Positions 36,532-49,000 of a DNA stretch of 64,000 bases are shown piece after piece. The stretch comes from Lycocorax pyrrhopterus obiensis (lineage: Eukaryota; Chordata; Aves; Passeriformes; Paradisaeidae). The translations under genes and the position numbers were made by a program. The notes beneath the pieces were generated by a model. It saw only the letters and a program-made list of their open reading frames with translations, was not told where the DNA came from and made no database searches. The stretch lies in contig JACSVZ010000002.1 in NCBI GenBank assembly GCA_014706295.1, positions 137,386,760 to 137,450,759 of the forward strand, in the 5' to 3' direction. Every line of letters starts with the position of its first letter. The stretch's first letter is position 1.

Positions 36532-39500
36532 CCATTCCGGCCAGTTCTTGTCAAATATACTGAAAAAATTGCTTCCGAACAACTTAAAAGAAAATCTTGG
36601 GGAACATTGTTGATTGTTAAATCCTCTTTGAAGAAAGTGTTTTGTGAAAGTTTTTAATTTCTCATTTTTTTCTTTTTTTTAGCTATGGTGAACTTAAAGA
36701 GAGGGGGGAATGAAAAAAAAACCAAAAAAACAAAAACACCAAAAAGCCCATATTTTTTCATGTAAACCCCCTATTTTTAAGCCTCTCCAGTTCTCGCAAT
36801 TTAATTCATCTTGTTAATGCTTCCATTGTGTTTTTCACAGCTTTTTGGGAAGCATTTCTTTTCCATGTAGTATACAAAAAATCGAGTTCTTGGAGTCATT
36901 CTGGGCATCTCATGATCATTGGAAAACACCATGTCACCACTATGGATGGAAATCTTTTGAGTTCAGCTTTTGACTTTTAAACCTTATACTGACCACCTGC
37001 TGCTGTCTTCGCTGACAGAGGCATTAGACATGCACTGCAGGAATTTGTGTATCAGTCAAAAGAACAAACACAAGAAAAATATTTTGTAGCTGCTGCTCAG
37101 AATCAGAGAACTGTGAAGCAACAGTCTAATGTACGATGGAAGACGAAGGGACAGCAGTTGGCTTCCCTTGCAATTTTTCTCTATGCTCTTGTAGTTAAGG
37201 TATTAGAAAGCATCAGCATAATCTTTCTTCCTCGATATGAGCTAAAGAGAAAACTTTATATCAGTTGTGGGACCTTGAATTAGCCACACTTTTTTGTCAC
37301 TGAAATAGCTGAAGACCTTTAAATACCTAACGTTATTGATTATGAGAGTATAGACAATATAATGTTTAATTTTGGGGATGGATTAGTAAATAGGTGTTGT
37401 CAACAAGTGTTTCCCAGGAGTCCTTGCAAAGTCAGTCATTCTCTCTCATGGTCTAGCACTTTTCTGTAATTTCCAAAATTTAAACAAACCACACTCAGCC
37501 TCCTGTGGGCCTTTAGATAAAGGCATGTGTTCTTCTGTCCTTTTGGAAATCTGACTGTCTTGCTGATAGGAGGTTCCCATCTGGCCTCATGCTGCAAGAC
37601 TGCCATCTTCCTCACTCCCTGCCCGCCTCATACCAAAGACCAGGCACTGCTTTATCCCAGCTCTCCTTGCCCAGTAACTGGACATGCAGCAACCTCCCCT
37701 TCCTACTGTGGGAGTTTCCTCACAGTTAGGTGTTTCCACTTCAGTAGCATCCAAGGCAAACTGGCAGCCTTCATCTCTGCTGCCCACAAACATCTTTCTA
37801 ACTGAATGTAACATTCTGCAAACTGAACAAAGAGGTAATACCATCCATCAGTCATAACATCACACCTTATTTGTTTGTTTAAAAATCCTAAACAGACACA
37901 TCTTTTAAGACACTATTCCTTTGTATACACTCACATAGAGGTCTTCAGTGCTGGGTACAAAAACATGAGTTGGCACAAATGTCTAACTACAGAACTAATC
38001 CCACAGTTTGCAGCTCGGCTTCCTTTTTCTAAACACAGCTGTCTAGTGACACTCTAATTCACATTATTTGTTCAAGTGAGTTCCATTTTGTAATACCAGG
38101 AGTCCTGTGAGCGCTCTTCTCCCCATTCCACTTCCTTCCACCTCTAAATTCTAACAGCATTTTCCTCTTACTTTGTATGTCATGTTTCTCCACATCCTTG
38201 CAGAGTGTGTGTACAAGGGTAAGAGTGGGCGTAGTCTTGTTACACAGGAGTGCATGGACTCTTGGGAAAACAGCTACTATGCATGGCGCAGTAAAATTAT
38301 AGCCTGGTTGTTTGTGACCATGGAGGAGTATGAAAAAAATATGCTTTCCAGAATTAAGTCTGCCTCTTTATTTGTCTGTATTTGCAGTGATTTTATGGAG
38401 CATTATTGGTTAATGCCAATGAAACTGTTATCAGCAATTTATGATAAAAGGAAATCAGAGTTTTGGATGATTAGAGGTAGGGTTTCAAATTCCTTCATTG
38501 TTTTATTTTTCTTCAAATTGATTTTTTTTCTGTTTCAGAAGATTAGAAATCGTATTTACAATTAAGTAATTCAAGAAAACACAATTCACTGTTGTTTTAT
38601 CTCAACTACAAGAGGAAAAAATAACGCCACCCTTGTTACTTTTAATACGTATTTTCCAAAGGAGTGAAACCCATCACAGTGCTATTATAGTGAAATGAAG
38701 GAATTCACTTATCATCACGGAGGAGGATTTGAATGTGCTAGACAGTAAACACACATGCACACAGAAGATTATTCTGTCATTTAAATATTATAACTTTACA
38801 ATACTATTATTTAAAAAAAGATACAGTAGATGGACAGATTCATTAATGAGACAGTGTTGGTCAACATGCTAGAACATCATCTCAGCAGCTGCTGTATTAT
38901 CAAAAGGATTTTTAGGAAGACATGATTGAAAAATAAAGTCTTAAGGATAATTTTAAATAGGACCATTAGATTTATTTCTATTCATCTGATATAAATCTGC
39001 TAGACCTTACATAAATGCCTGAACAAAGCATTTACTAATCCTCTAAGGAAATGAGAGATGAATTATTAAATTCAAAGGTATTTTCATTAGCAAGAGGAAA
39101 CATAATCTGGTAGAAAAAGTTCCATATATGTCCTAGAGATGGTCAAGCTAAGATGTTGTTCCTGTGTGCCATTTGCTAGTATTTAAATGGATTATAGATT
39201 GATGCTTTGACTGGGGGGGAAAAAAAAAGAAAAAAGCATTAATGTTAATGAAGACAAAAAATAAATGTTAAATCTGCTGACACTGTTGCTGAATAGCATG
39301 TTCAGGATAATGAAGAGTTCTTTCTTGACATTTCAGTCTGTTATTGTTTATAAATTCAAATTTATTTTGACTAAGTATTTAAAGAACATATATCAAGATG
39401 TGTAGTACAATAACTGTTGGTAAGCAGGATGGTGATTTGATTTATTATTTTTTGATTGGAAATAATGGATTAAGGGGTCATCTAAAAGGATAATACTTAT

Positions 39501-39789
39501 TACAATGTATTTAGGAATTCCATGAAAAAACAATGATTTATCTTTGTGTTTTTCCTTTAACTTGTTCCAAAATTGTCCCTTTGATTACCTTCTAAAATGT
39601 TTCCTAAACCAATATGTTTGTACTGACCTTAAGAGATATTTGAATAAATTTCTTCATTCTCAAGTCTCCCACTTGTAAGTTAGTGACACACTGCTACGTG
39701 TAGAATTCAAGCTATTTTCTTTTCCTTTTCCTTACTTGTTAATAGGACATCAGTAGCACAGCTGAAGCTGGAATTTTTTATACTGTATT
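36532..39789. other. Non-coding; nothing recognised
   Basis: The longest frame is 130 codons (38173-38565). It starts internally in AT-rich DNA, shows no domain and ends in a phenylalanine-rich stretch, so I do not call it a gene. Confidence 0.5.
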
Positions 39790-39924
39790 ACATATATTAG
39801 CTCAGTTGGTTAGAGCCTGGTGCCGGTAACCTCAAGGCTGAGGGTCCAATCCCCATATGGGCTACTCACTTAAGAGCTGAACTTGATGATGCCTGTGGGT
39901 CCCTCCCAACTCAAACTATTCTGT
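39790..39924 (+). mobile_element. tRNA-headed SINE with CR1-type tail, second copy
   Basis: The A-box is well preserved (tagctcagttgg, 39798-39809) and there is a B-box-like ggtccaatcc (39843-39852). An acceptor-like tgggct is followed by the CR1-type tail (acttaagagctgaacttgatgatg spread over 39868-39891, then ctcccaactcaaactattctgt). The organisation and orientation are the same as in the copy at 26231-26374. The head again resembles tRNA-Ile. It lies within unrelated AT-rich DNA. Confidence 0.88.
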
Positions 39925-42900
39925 AAAATATGCTGTAGACAAATTAATTTTAACCAAGCACGACAAACAGTACCTTGATGTAATAAAGTCACAGAAAACT
40001 GTAAATTATTAGTGACATGGTTAAAATATATTGTGTCATTCATGTACTGGATATCTTGGTGTTTTCTTAAGATTCCCTCAGAATATTTCATATGTAGGTT
40101 TTATTATCACACTCGGTCTTCCTCAGGGTTCAAACAATGTGTTATTCTAATGCACAACTTATATTTATTTTTAGCCTATATAAGTATCTTTTGTTTGAAA
40201 GACACAGAACTTTCTATATACGTGCTTGATAGATGATATAAACAGTTTTATTGGCTCCAGTCTTTTTTGGTTCATTGCAAGGAGATGCTTCACTATGTTT
40301 CCTGCCAGTTACTGATATCAATACTTCCACTTCCTTTCATGACCTCATGAAAACATTTTCTGTTTCCAAAACTGTTGATGAAAGACCTTCCCATGATGGC
40401 CTTTCACATCAGTTCGTCTTAGTCAAAATACCCCCACTATTTTTAGGAGAAGATGACAGAATTCATCCTACTGCATAGCAGATGATTTGTTTAGCTGTTT
40501 ACTTGCAATGAAAAATCATAATTTACTGTTGTGAAATAGACATTAGATTATGGGTTAATAAAATAGTTACGGGATAATAAATATTCACTTTCTCCATGTT
40601 ACAACATCTTGGAGACCTTTGGGGAAGTAATTTGGACAATAGATACAATAATTTTGTTAAGAGTAATTTTCAAGAAATAAATACCAAAAGGTTACCCACA
40701 TCCCAAAAATCACTCCTAAAATTAAAACAATATGTATACTTACACATCCACATTCTAAGGCATGAGCTGAAAACTTCATATATATATATATGTATAAAAG
40801 TACTAGAAAATATGCAAATAATTCCAGAGACAAACACAGTACTGAGAATCTGTTATGAGAAAATTGGATTTCTTCCTTCCTTTTGATTGGTCCAGAGGCC
40901 AGGGCAAGAAACACTCTGTTTCCTGGAGTTTCATCCACTCATACTGTCAGGAAAATTGTGACAGCAAAAAAGACCACCTGTGTTTTTGCTGACTTATACT
41001 TTTTCTTGATAATAAATGTCAATGTAAAACATCTGGGATCCATATTAAAAGCCTTACAACACTACTTTTGCTTCACACATTCAGAAGTTTACTACCTTTC
41101 CTGAGGCGAACAATAATTTGACCAAGAAAAGATTTAGTGTTAGATCAAAGCTGAAGCACTCTTTGACACTAATGTCTCTTTTCAAAGATCTGCATCTGAT
41201 CTGTGTCCATGGATCAATCCATCTCATGAAAACTATATTCCTGATGAAAAATAAAGGGATGACTGATGAATGAGACACACATTCAGAGATGATGAGTCTA
41301 GATAATGAGATCCACTCATACAAAACTACACACTTTAGAAGGAATTGAGAACTTTATTTCTGTATTTCAGACTTCATAAATTATTTTATTAATCCATATC
41401 ATAGCATCATTTAAGGGTTTTTTTGGGACTCTTTCCCTAGACAGGACAATCAACAAATTTCTTTAATCTATTTAGATTGTGGCCTGAATTTGGGAAAGTT
41501 TAGACTCTGTATTGTTTGGGGCCAGAGAGGTGAGATTATTAAACAAATGCAACAGATAGATGAAACAAAAGGAACGTATTTGACTGTATCTGAAGTGCCA
41601 CTAATTGTGTCATCCCAGGAAATGCTTGTGTCAGTCTCTGACAGCAACTTTCAAACTTTACTGTGCTCTGGAGCTTTCAGGTTTTACGGAAATATTATCT
41701 AAGCCTCAAGTTCAAAAAAGAGCAACTTATTTCCCAAACTACTTAATTTTCATTGATTAATTGTTGGAGCAAATCACATAAGCACATTCTAAAATGGCAC
41801 ATTCACACATGTTGCATTTTGCATACAATTTGAACCAGCTGGTGTATGACTTTTCCATTAAAATGGCCGTGGATTTTAAAATCTGCTTCTCTTTCCATCA
41901 TTCTAAAGAAAAAAACTTTAAATAAAAAAAAAAGCTAAAAAGACCATTATGCCCAATCCCAAAGGAAGATGTGTCAGATCAGTGAAATTATACTGTAAGC
42001 TTTATGTGGTAGAATTCTGAGCAGCAGAATCAGTAAGAAAAGGTGAAGAAGATTTTTATAACTTTTTGAAAATGCATGGAATTCATGTGTCAGACTGCAC
42101 CTGGCCTGAGAAATTCAAGGTGCAATCTGAGTTTTAATTTTCCTTTCCATTTAGGTAGGATGTGTTGCCCTGAAGTACAAAATTCTGAAACCAAACTGTA
42201 CTCTCCTTACCATTGTAAGAATCTGGGTCCATCTCTGAACAGCATGTTTGTCAGGCCACCTTATGCATCCAGCATTGTAAATAGAATTGATGACCTTCAG
42301 CCTCAGGAGTGCAGACTTCTTCTACCTGCTAAGCCAAAGCAGTGACTTAGGAAGTAAAAAATACTCTTCAGTGACTGAAACATGTAGCATTATTCAGAAC
42401 CAAATCACAGCACAATGTAAAGAATAGACAGAGAAGAGAGAATGTCTAACTCAAGGTAACTCCATTAAAATACCAGATCTCTCTGGTCCTTATCTGAAAC
42501 TTACTGGAGTATGCTAAACTCTGCTCATATCCTTTTTGCTGTCATGGTCCTCAGACTGTGATCTTGTGCAGTCAGAAGGCAATGCAGAGATGTATTTTAG
42601 CAGTACTCAAACGAGCAACTTTCATGGAAAACAAGGATATAGAGAAAGTGTTTGTGACAAAAACTAAATTGAGTTGTTCTTGGTTGGAAAAAACAGCATA
42701 CAATTCTTCACTTGTCTGAGGCTCTCTTAGCAGGGGAATGGAAACAAAATGTAAACAATGCCAAATTTTGTTTGGTTGGTTTTTTTTAAGAACAGCCTGT
42801 GATAGTCCCTATGTGGACCATGTACAAGGCTCATAAGCAACCAAAATAGGGACAAACAAAGGCTGTGCAGTCTTCTGGCACTTTTTGTCTCCTAGTAGTC

Positions 42901-45599
42901 AGAGGAAGTGCCTTATAGCCAAACACAACAGAGTCCCAAATGAACAGATTCGGTTTCTCAGGGAATAGCAGTTTAATATTCTGTTTTACTTCTGGGATAA
43001 ACGGGAAGAAAATCTTTATATTTTTTTGTGCCTTCCTTGGCCTTCAATCCTTATTCATGAATGCGCCTTTTTATTTTTTTTCTCTGAAAAGTTGTTCTTC
43101 AAAAGCTGCAGAAATCATGCACTTCAAAGAAGCTGGCCGATTCAGCTGATGCTGGGCACAGTCATCTGCTTAGACAGACTGCACCATGACTTGTAGACGG
43201 ATTCAGGAGACCAACATTTAATCCCTAGCTTTCTAAAGAGATTCTGGCAACATATTGTTATGTGCCTCAGTTTCCACAACTATCAAATGAAAATAATAAG
43301 TGTTTACTGTATAGGTGCATAATGTTAATGAATTAGAGTGTGAAAGCCATGATATTGCCAGGTATCTAAAGTGAAGGTTTGTACAGTGACATGAACATAG
43401 AATTACTTTTTCATACACTGTAATGTCCGATACTAGGTCAAGCTGGTGCTGACGAAATTGTTTCTGTGTTCTTGGACATGAAAGTACAATTAAGAACAGA
43501 AGCAATAAAAATGCACTGAAGTGGAACAAAAAGTTCTGTGTTAAAAATCAAGCCAAACATTTTTACTTGTATCCAAAACATCCTTTAAAACTTAACGTGA
43601 AATTGAAAGCTAAGACTTATGATTTTACTGAAAAATCACGCTAATCACTAGCAACCTGGAATGAAAGTTGGGGAATAAATCAATTTGTCAGCCAGGTGGC
43701 CTTTAGTGTGTTTTCCTAAGGCCAAGGATGCATATGGCTTGGAGAAATCCATTTTGTCTGTAACTCAGCCTGCTGAAGCAGAACTGCAGTCCAAGTATCA
43801 ACAAGGTCATCAAAGGTTATTTGTCACTCTTTCCTAATGAGCTGGTCAGACTTTTCGGCATTCATATGTGGTGTAAGTACTGATTCAGGCCTCCAAGATC
43901 ACAGTTTGATATAAATTAGAGTGTCACCTGTGCTGAAATGCTTTGACCATCTGTACACCTTTCTCATGGTCATTCCCACTTCCTTGGAATGAACACAACT
44001 GGCATAGGCTTATGCCAGTTCACCAACTACATCTTCTCAGAGGAGAAATATTGTTACTCCACAACTCATCACCTTACATAGAAGCTATTTCCAACTCTAC
44101 TTTCAAGCTGAAGTCCATCCTCTAAAATACACAAATATAGCTTGTTCTAAAGCAGTCAAGCAAATTAGTGACATAAGCATCAAAAGTATACTTTGTATAC
44201 GCAGATGAGTATATTCCTAATAACTGGTATGTTTTGTTATGCGTAACTGTACTTCAGATTGGAAAGCTGCCAGTTAAATTTAAGGAATGCCAAAATTTAA
44301 GTTGCCCAAACAACTTCAGTTCTCCTCCTAGTATATTTGCATATTATGAAATAGTTAACTACATATTTATGTACTTGGGTTTTTTTTCTCCATTGGCCCT
44401 TTATCTCTCCTCAGAAAAAGCTGGACATTCTTTTTTATGTTCTTCAGTCTATGTATGACTCCAGGCATTATATTATTTCACTGTCCACTCAATATGTGAA
44501 GGTATATTGGGATTAAACTAAAAGTGATAACTCTTCTATTGCCAAGGTACTGTAAGGTAAATACTCTGTTTTTTCAAAGTAATTCAAATTCTATGTAACT
44601 CTTTCTTTAATAGATTCTCTATCAACTTACATACAGCTTTGAATGTTCAGTACTTCTGCCCAAGTGTTTCAAGTTGAAATAACTAGCAATGAAGAGCTAG
44701 ACTCAAAAAAAGATTAAGGTGCACTGACATTTACTACATAAAGCAACCAGCACAAATCACTGCTCAGCTGCTGCTTAGTTTTGTTGTACTCACATTAAAG
44801 CATGTATGAGTCAAATTTTTGAAAGAGCTGTAACCTGATATTCCTCATTGGGCAAGTGGTGTAAACTGGGCAAAAAATAAAGTGTATTAATGACCGTTTC
44901 CAGATTCACCATTGAACAACCAGGAACTTTACAAAACAAAAATAAACCTCCTTCTGTGCATGCAGTTTTCTCCACAATGAAATATATTTTCCATTCCACT
45001 TAGAACTTGCAGTCAGTACCCAGTCTGTGGCAGACTGAACCTGTCAGGGAGAATTATTTCTAAAACTAAGGAAATGGATTTAGTGTCATTTACTTAGGAT
45101 CAAAGTGATGTGAAGCCTAAGAACATTCGTGAATCCTCAGAAAGCAGTAGGAACAGGAGAACGGGTGAGTGTGATGAGATGTGATCACAGAAAAATTGGT
45201 CCATGTGTAGTTTTTTATTTACTGTTCATGGGTATTTAAGGTTGTTATCTGATTAAGCAACACATTAACTTTTTAAATATTTCTTGATCATTCTTCCACT
45301 ACAGCTACACAAATTAACATACATATTAACCTATTTGCCACAGACACCACGAACCAAACACCGGTGACATCCTGAAAAAAATTTATTGACCATTTATTGG
45401 AGAAAATACACTGATGTAAATGAAAGCAAATATTTATGTGCAGCACATTCTGTTGAAGATAGAAAGTTTATGGAACTATAATTTTATCAAACTCTATTTT
45501 TATGAAAAAAATAAAATTGGCAACAGAATATCTTAGAGGACCAGGGGTGTCTGATTGTCCAGTATCATCCTTTGTACTTGATCAGTGAGTAACTGTTAC
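39925..45599. other. Repeat-poor non-coding stretch
   Basis: There is an (AT)7 tract at 40778-40791. Frames do not exceed 98 codons and have no domains. The 43690-43930 segment has balanced composition and few runs, but there is nothing definite in it. Confidence 0.5.
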
Positions 45600-46090
45600 A
45601 TTTGTTCCTAATGCGTGTAACGTGAAGCCATGCTAGATTGGCTTAATTAGAGCATCCAAGGCCAAAAGTGTCTCTCTTGAAGTAGCATAACTAAACCTGC
45701 CAGCTAACTGCACAAAGATGAGTACCTCAAAGCCCTGGCTCAAGCTCCTAATCGACCTCTAGGGGCACGGTTGGCTGCCCAAAACAGTTCCATGGAAGCC
45801 AGACTGCTGAACAGAACATTCTCAAGCAGAGCTTTAAGAATGACCATTCAGAGTGAATTAGGCAGCCACCTCTGGCTGTAGGAAGACAATCCCTTCCATT
45901 TTCAATTCACAGCTACAAAAACTCTCACTAAGCCATACACACGCATCCTGTAAAATACGCCCACAGCTCTTGAAGGTGTTCCTTTTATATTCAGCAGCTT
46001 GTAGCTGGCATATGGGATGAAATCTTTCTTCTGTTCTCAGAGGGTTTATCCTATACCTCACCATCCTTTGATACATACTCCAGTGGCTGG
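45600..46090. other. Compositionally distinct segment of unknown origin
   Basis: For about 490 bp the sequence is less AT-rich and lacks the homopolymer runs of its flanks. It looks like either an ancient unrecognised repeat or conserved non-coding DNA. The best frame is 72 codons on the minus strand (45858-46076), with four cysteines but no motif I know. Confidence 0.3.
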
Positions 46091-49000
46091 CTGTAGAGTA
46101 TTTCTTGATATAACTCTATTACTTCTCTCCTTTTTGTTCAGTCAATCCAATTGCACATGTAGTTGAAGACTCAGAATGCTAAAGAGGAAGAAGAAGAGAG
46201 TGCCCAGGAGTGGAGGCATCCACTATCAGCTCACATCATGTTTTAATACACTAACCGGTGTGTTCACAGCACATTTTCCCAAGCAGATCCCACAATGAAA
46301 CAGTAAAAAAAATTTCAAATTTGTAAATCTATAGGTCTGAAATATAAACAAGGTACCTAAAGGGCAACACAATCTGGGTGTAAGCAATTCTTGGAACATC
46401 CACAAGGAGACATTTAAGTACCTAGATGAGTATCAAGAAGCTTTTATTCCTAAATAATGGAAGGACCTTCAAGGTTAGGCAGTGAGAAACTGAACTGGAT
46501 CTTGGACTTTGATGCTACTTGAAGTGCCAGAGTATTTTTGTGGGGCCAACTCAGAGCATTCAGCTATGCTGAGTTTACACTTGTCACAGCTGAGAGGAAA
46601 AGGTAGCTTCCAAACCAACTTTATACCTCTCTTATTCCTGGGCGCAGTAATGTGCCAAACCACCCACTGGCACAAATAAATCAAAAAATCAAAAGCCAGA
46701 AGGTGGAATTATGGGTAAATGACATGCAAATGAGGCTGATCAGAACTGGCTTTTCTTCTTTCCTCCAGAAAGAAAACAGAGGATTCTTTCCTCAAGGCTT
46801 TCTGGCTAAGAATCATACAAAAGATAGTCAAGTGTCTATAATCTTTTATTATTGACTGGGCTAGACTGTGCAAAGCTTGCTTCTGTGGATGAATACTTAT
46901 TCACGGTAGTCATTGAGTTTTTTGTTAGGTTGTTTTGTGGTTGGAGTTGTTTTTTTTTTCTCCTATTGAAACTGGTAGCTTGCTTTCCTTGATAACATTT
47001 TATTAATATGAATAAAGACTGTGCAATCAAGCCAAATCCATATTTTAGCTACACGAAAATGCAGGCTTGTAATTTTCTCTTGTTCATGTCTTTTATGTTG
47101 GGAATGAGCTTGATCTCATTCCAGCCTCCAAATAGTCTAAGAGTTCACGGAAGAAATGAGTCTCAAAAATGTCAAGCGCAATATAAATGTGTGAAAGCAT
47201 TTTCACCTAAAAGGCATTCCTGCAGGTCCAAATCTCATGCAATCTGCATCTTCCAGTTAAAAATTTTGACCCAGAAGCAACACCTATGTATCCCAGAACA
47301 GTTTATTCTGGATTTTAGCCATCTTTGTTGGGAAGCTTGTAATACAGAAAATATTTCTTAGGGTGCCCAGATTTCTAAGGTGTTTGACTGTTTACTTATG
47401 AAAGGATGCATGGTGCATACCATATCATCATTTATCTCGGAAGAAGTTGTTGGTTTTTTCCAGGTTAACTCTCAAACCGTTGTGAGTAAATAAGGTATTT
47501 TTTCAAAAGTAAATCAGCTGTGGCAGTTGGAGAACTAGAAACCCGTGGTTCTGATGGAGAAACAGTATCAGGCTATGCTTTCTTCTGCTCTGACTAAAGA
47601 AATCTAGCTTTGCCTATACACCTTCATGTCTACTCCAACAGCATTTTCAAATACTGGACTTATGCAGCAGGAAAATCACAGATGCTTTTGCCTTTGCTTA
47701 CCTAAGGGATCATATTGTGTCCTCTTTGAAATATAAAGCATTTTGTGGAGAAATATCCCCAGCTTTCTAGATGAAACAGGATTTAATTTCTCTAGTTAAC
47801 TAGTTTTAGTTGACTATCTAGTAAATGGCTCTGGATTTCTATAGCCATCTGCTTATATTTGTGTTCGTTTTATTCAAATATAAACTATTCCTCTCCATCA
47901 TACAGAAAGACTTACCATTGCACTCTATATCAAGACATTCTCTATGTGTTACTAGATATTACAATGACAAAAGACAGGAAGGATAAATTTATTGCAAAAA
48001 ATCAAACTGACTAAAAAATCTTTTTTCATCTTCCACATAGCAAACTAATTTTTCTCTCTACTCTCCCTTTCTGTAGCATCACTGATAGAAGATAGCTGAG
48101 TTGGAACCATAGCAGTTATAAAAATTAGCTGCTTTTCCTGCATGGATTTGCAGTTTTTTGTTGGTGTTTTGTTTTTTGAGGGTTTTGGTTGGTTCATTGG
48201 TTCATTGGTTTGGGGTTTTGGGGGATTTTTTTGGGTTTTTTTTAATGTGTCTGCCTGGATGTCTATTATTAACTGAATTACCCGACAGATACTTTAATCA
48301 CCAGAAAGAGTTAACTGACTGTTTTCAGTACACTTATATTGGTGATATATTAACCATTATCAAGCTATGAAGTCTTATAGCAGAGGTACAGCCTCTTTGG
48401 CTTTTTGTCCTTCTCTCTTTCTTTTGCAAGAGAGTTTAAGATCATGATGGCATGCTTGAATATACCAGTCAAATACTGGAAAATATCCAAATTATACAAT
48501 AGCTCCAGCTAAACAAAAAAATGAAATTTTCTGAAGCAAGGAGTGAGCTTCTTCAGCCAGAATGAAGCACTTTGTTCCTTGCTTGACTGGAACTGTCATT
48601 TTCTGGTCACACCAGTATTTTTAAAAGTCTCAGACCTGGCACATACCAGTATAAAGGAAAATCAGAAGAGGTAAAAACTGTCAAAATTCTGGGGTTTGCG
48701 TAAGATTTAGAAATGAAAGTTTGCTTTTCTATTTCCTTTTAAAGAAGACCAGTCACATGGAAGACTATTTTTCTCTCTGCTTTTCATAGGCCACTGGTCT
48801 TGTAATCAGCATGTTGTTACTTTTGTTACCAAACTAAAACTGATTTCTTTTTGAAAGGGTGCATTTTCTTTAGGGAGCCTTGCATCAGAATAGTGGATTG
48901 ATTTCAGTTATGATGCAAAGTCATTACTGGTTTATTTCCTTCGAATCTAAAATAACATCAGAAATTTAAGCCCATACATCTTAAAATTCAGTGCATTACT

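Noticed and set aside
38173..38565. 130-codon plus-strand frame
   Set aside because: No domain, AT-rich DNA with a phenylalanine-rich end, no splice or promoter context and no neighbouring exon.
39790..39865. Functional tRNA-Ile gene
   Set aside because: The A box is good, but the B box and stems are imperfect and a CR1-type tail is attached, so it is a SINE head.
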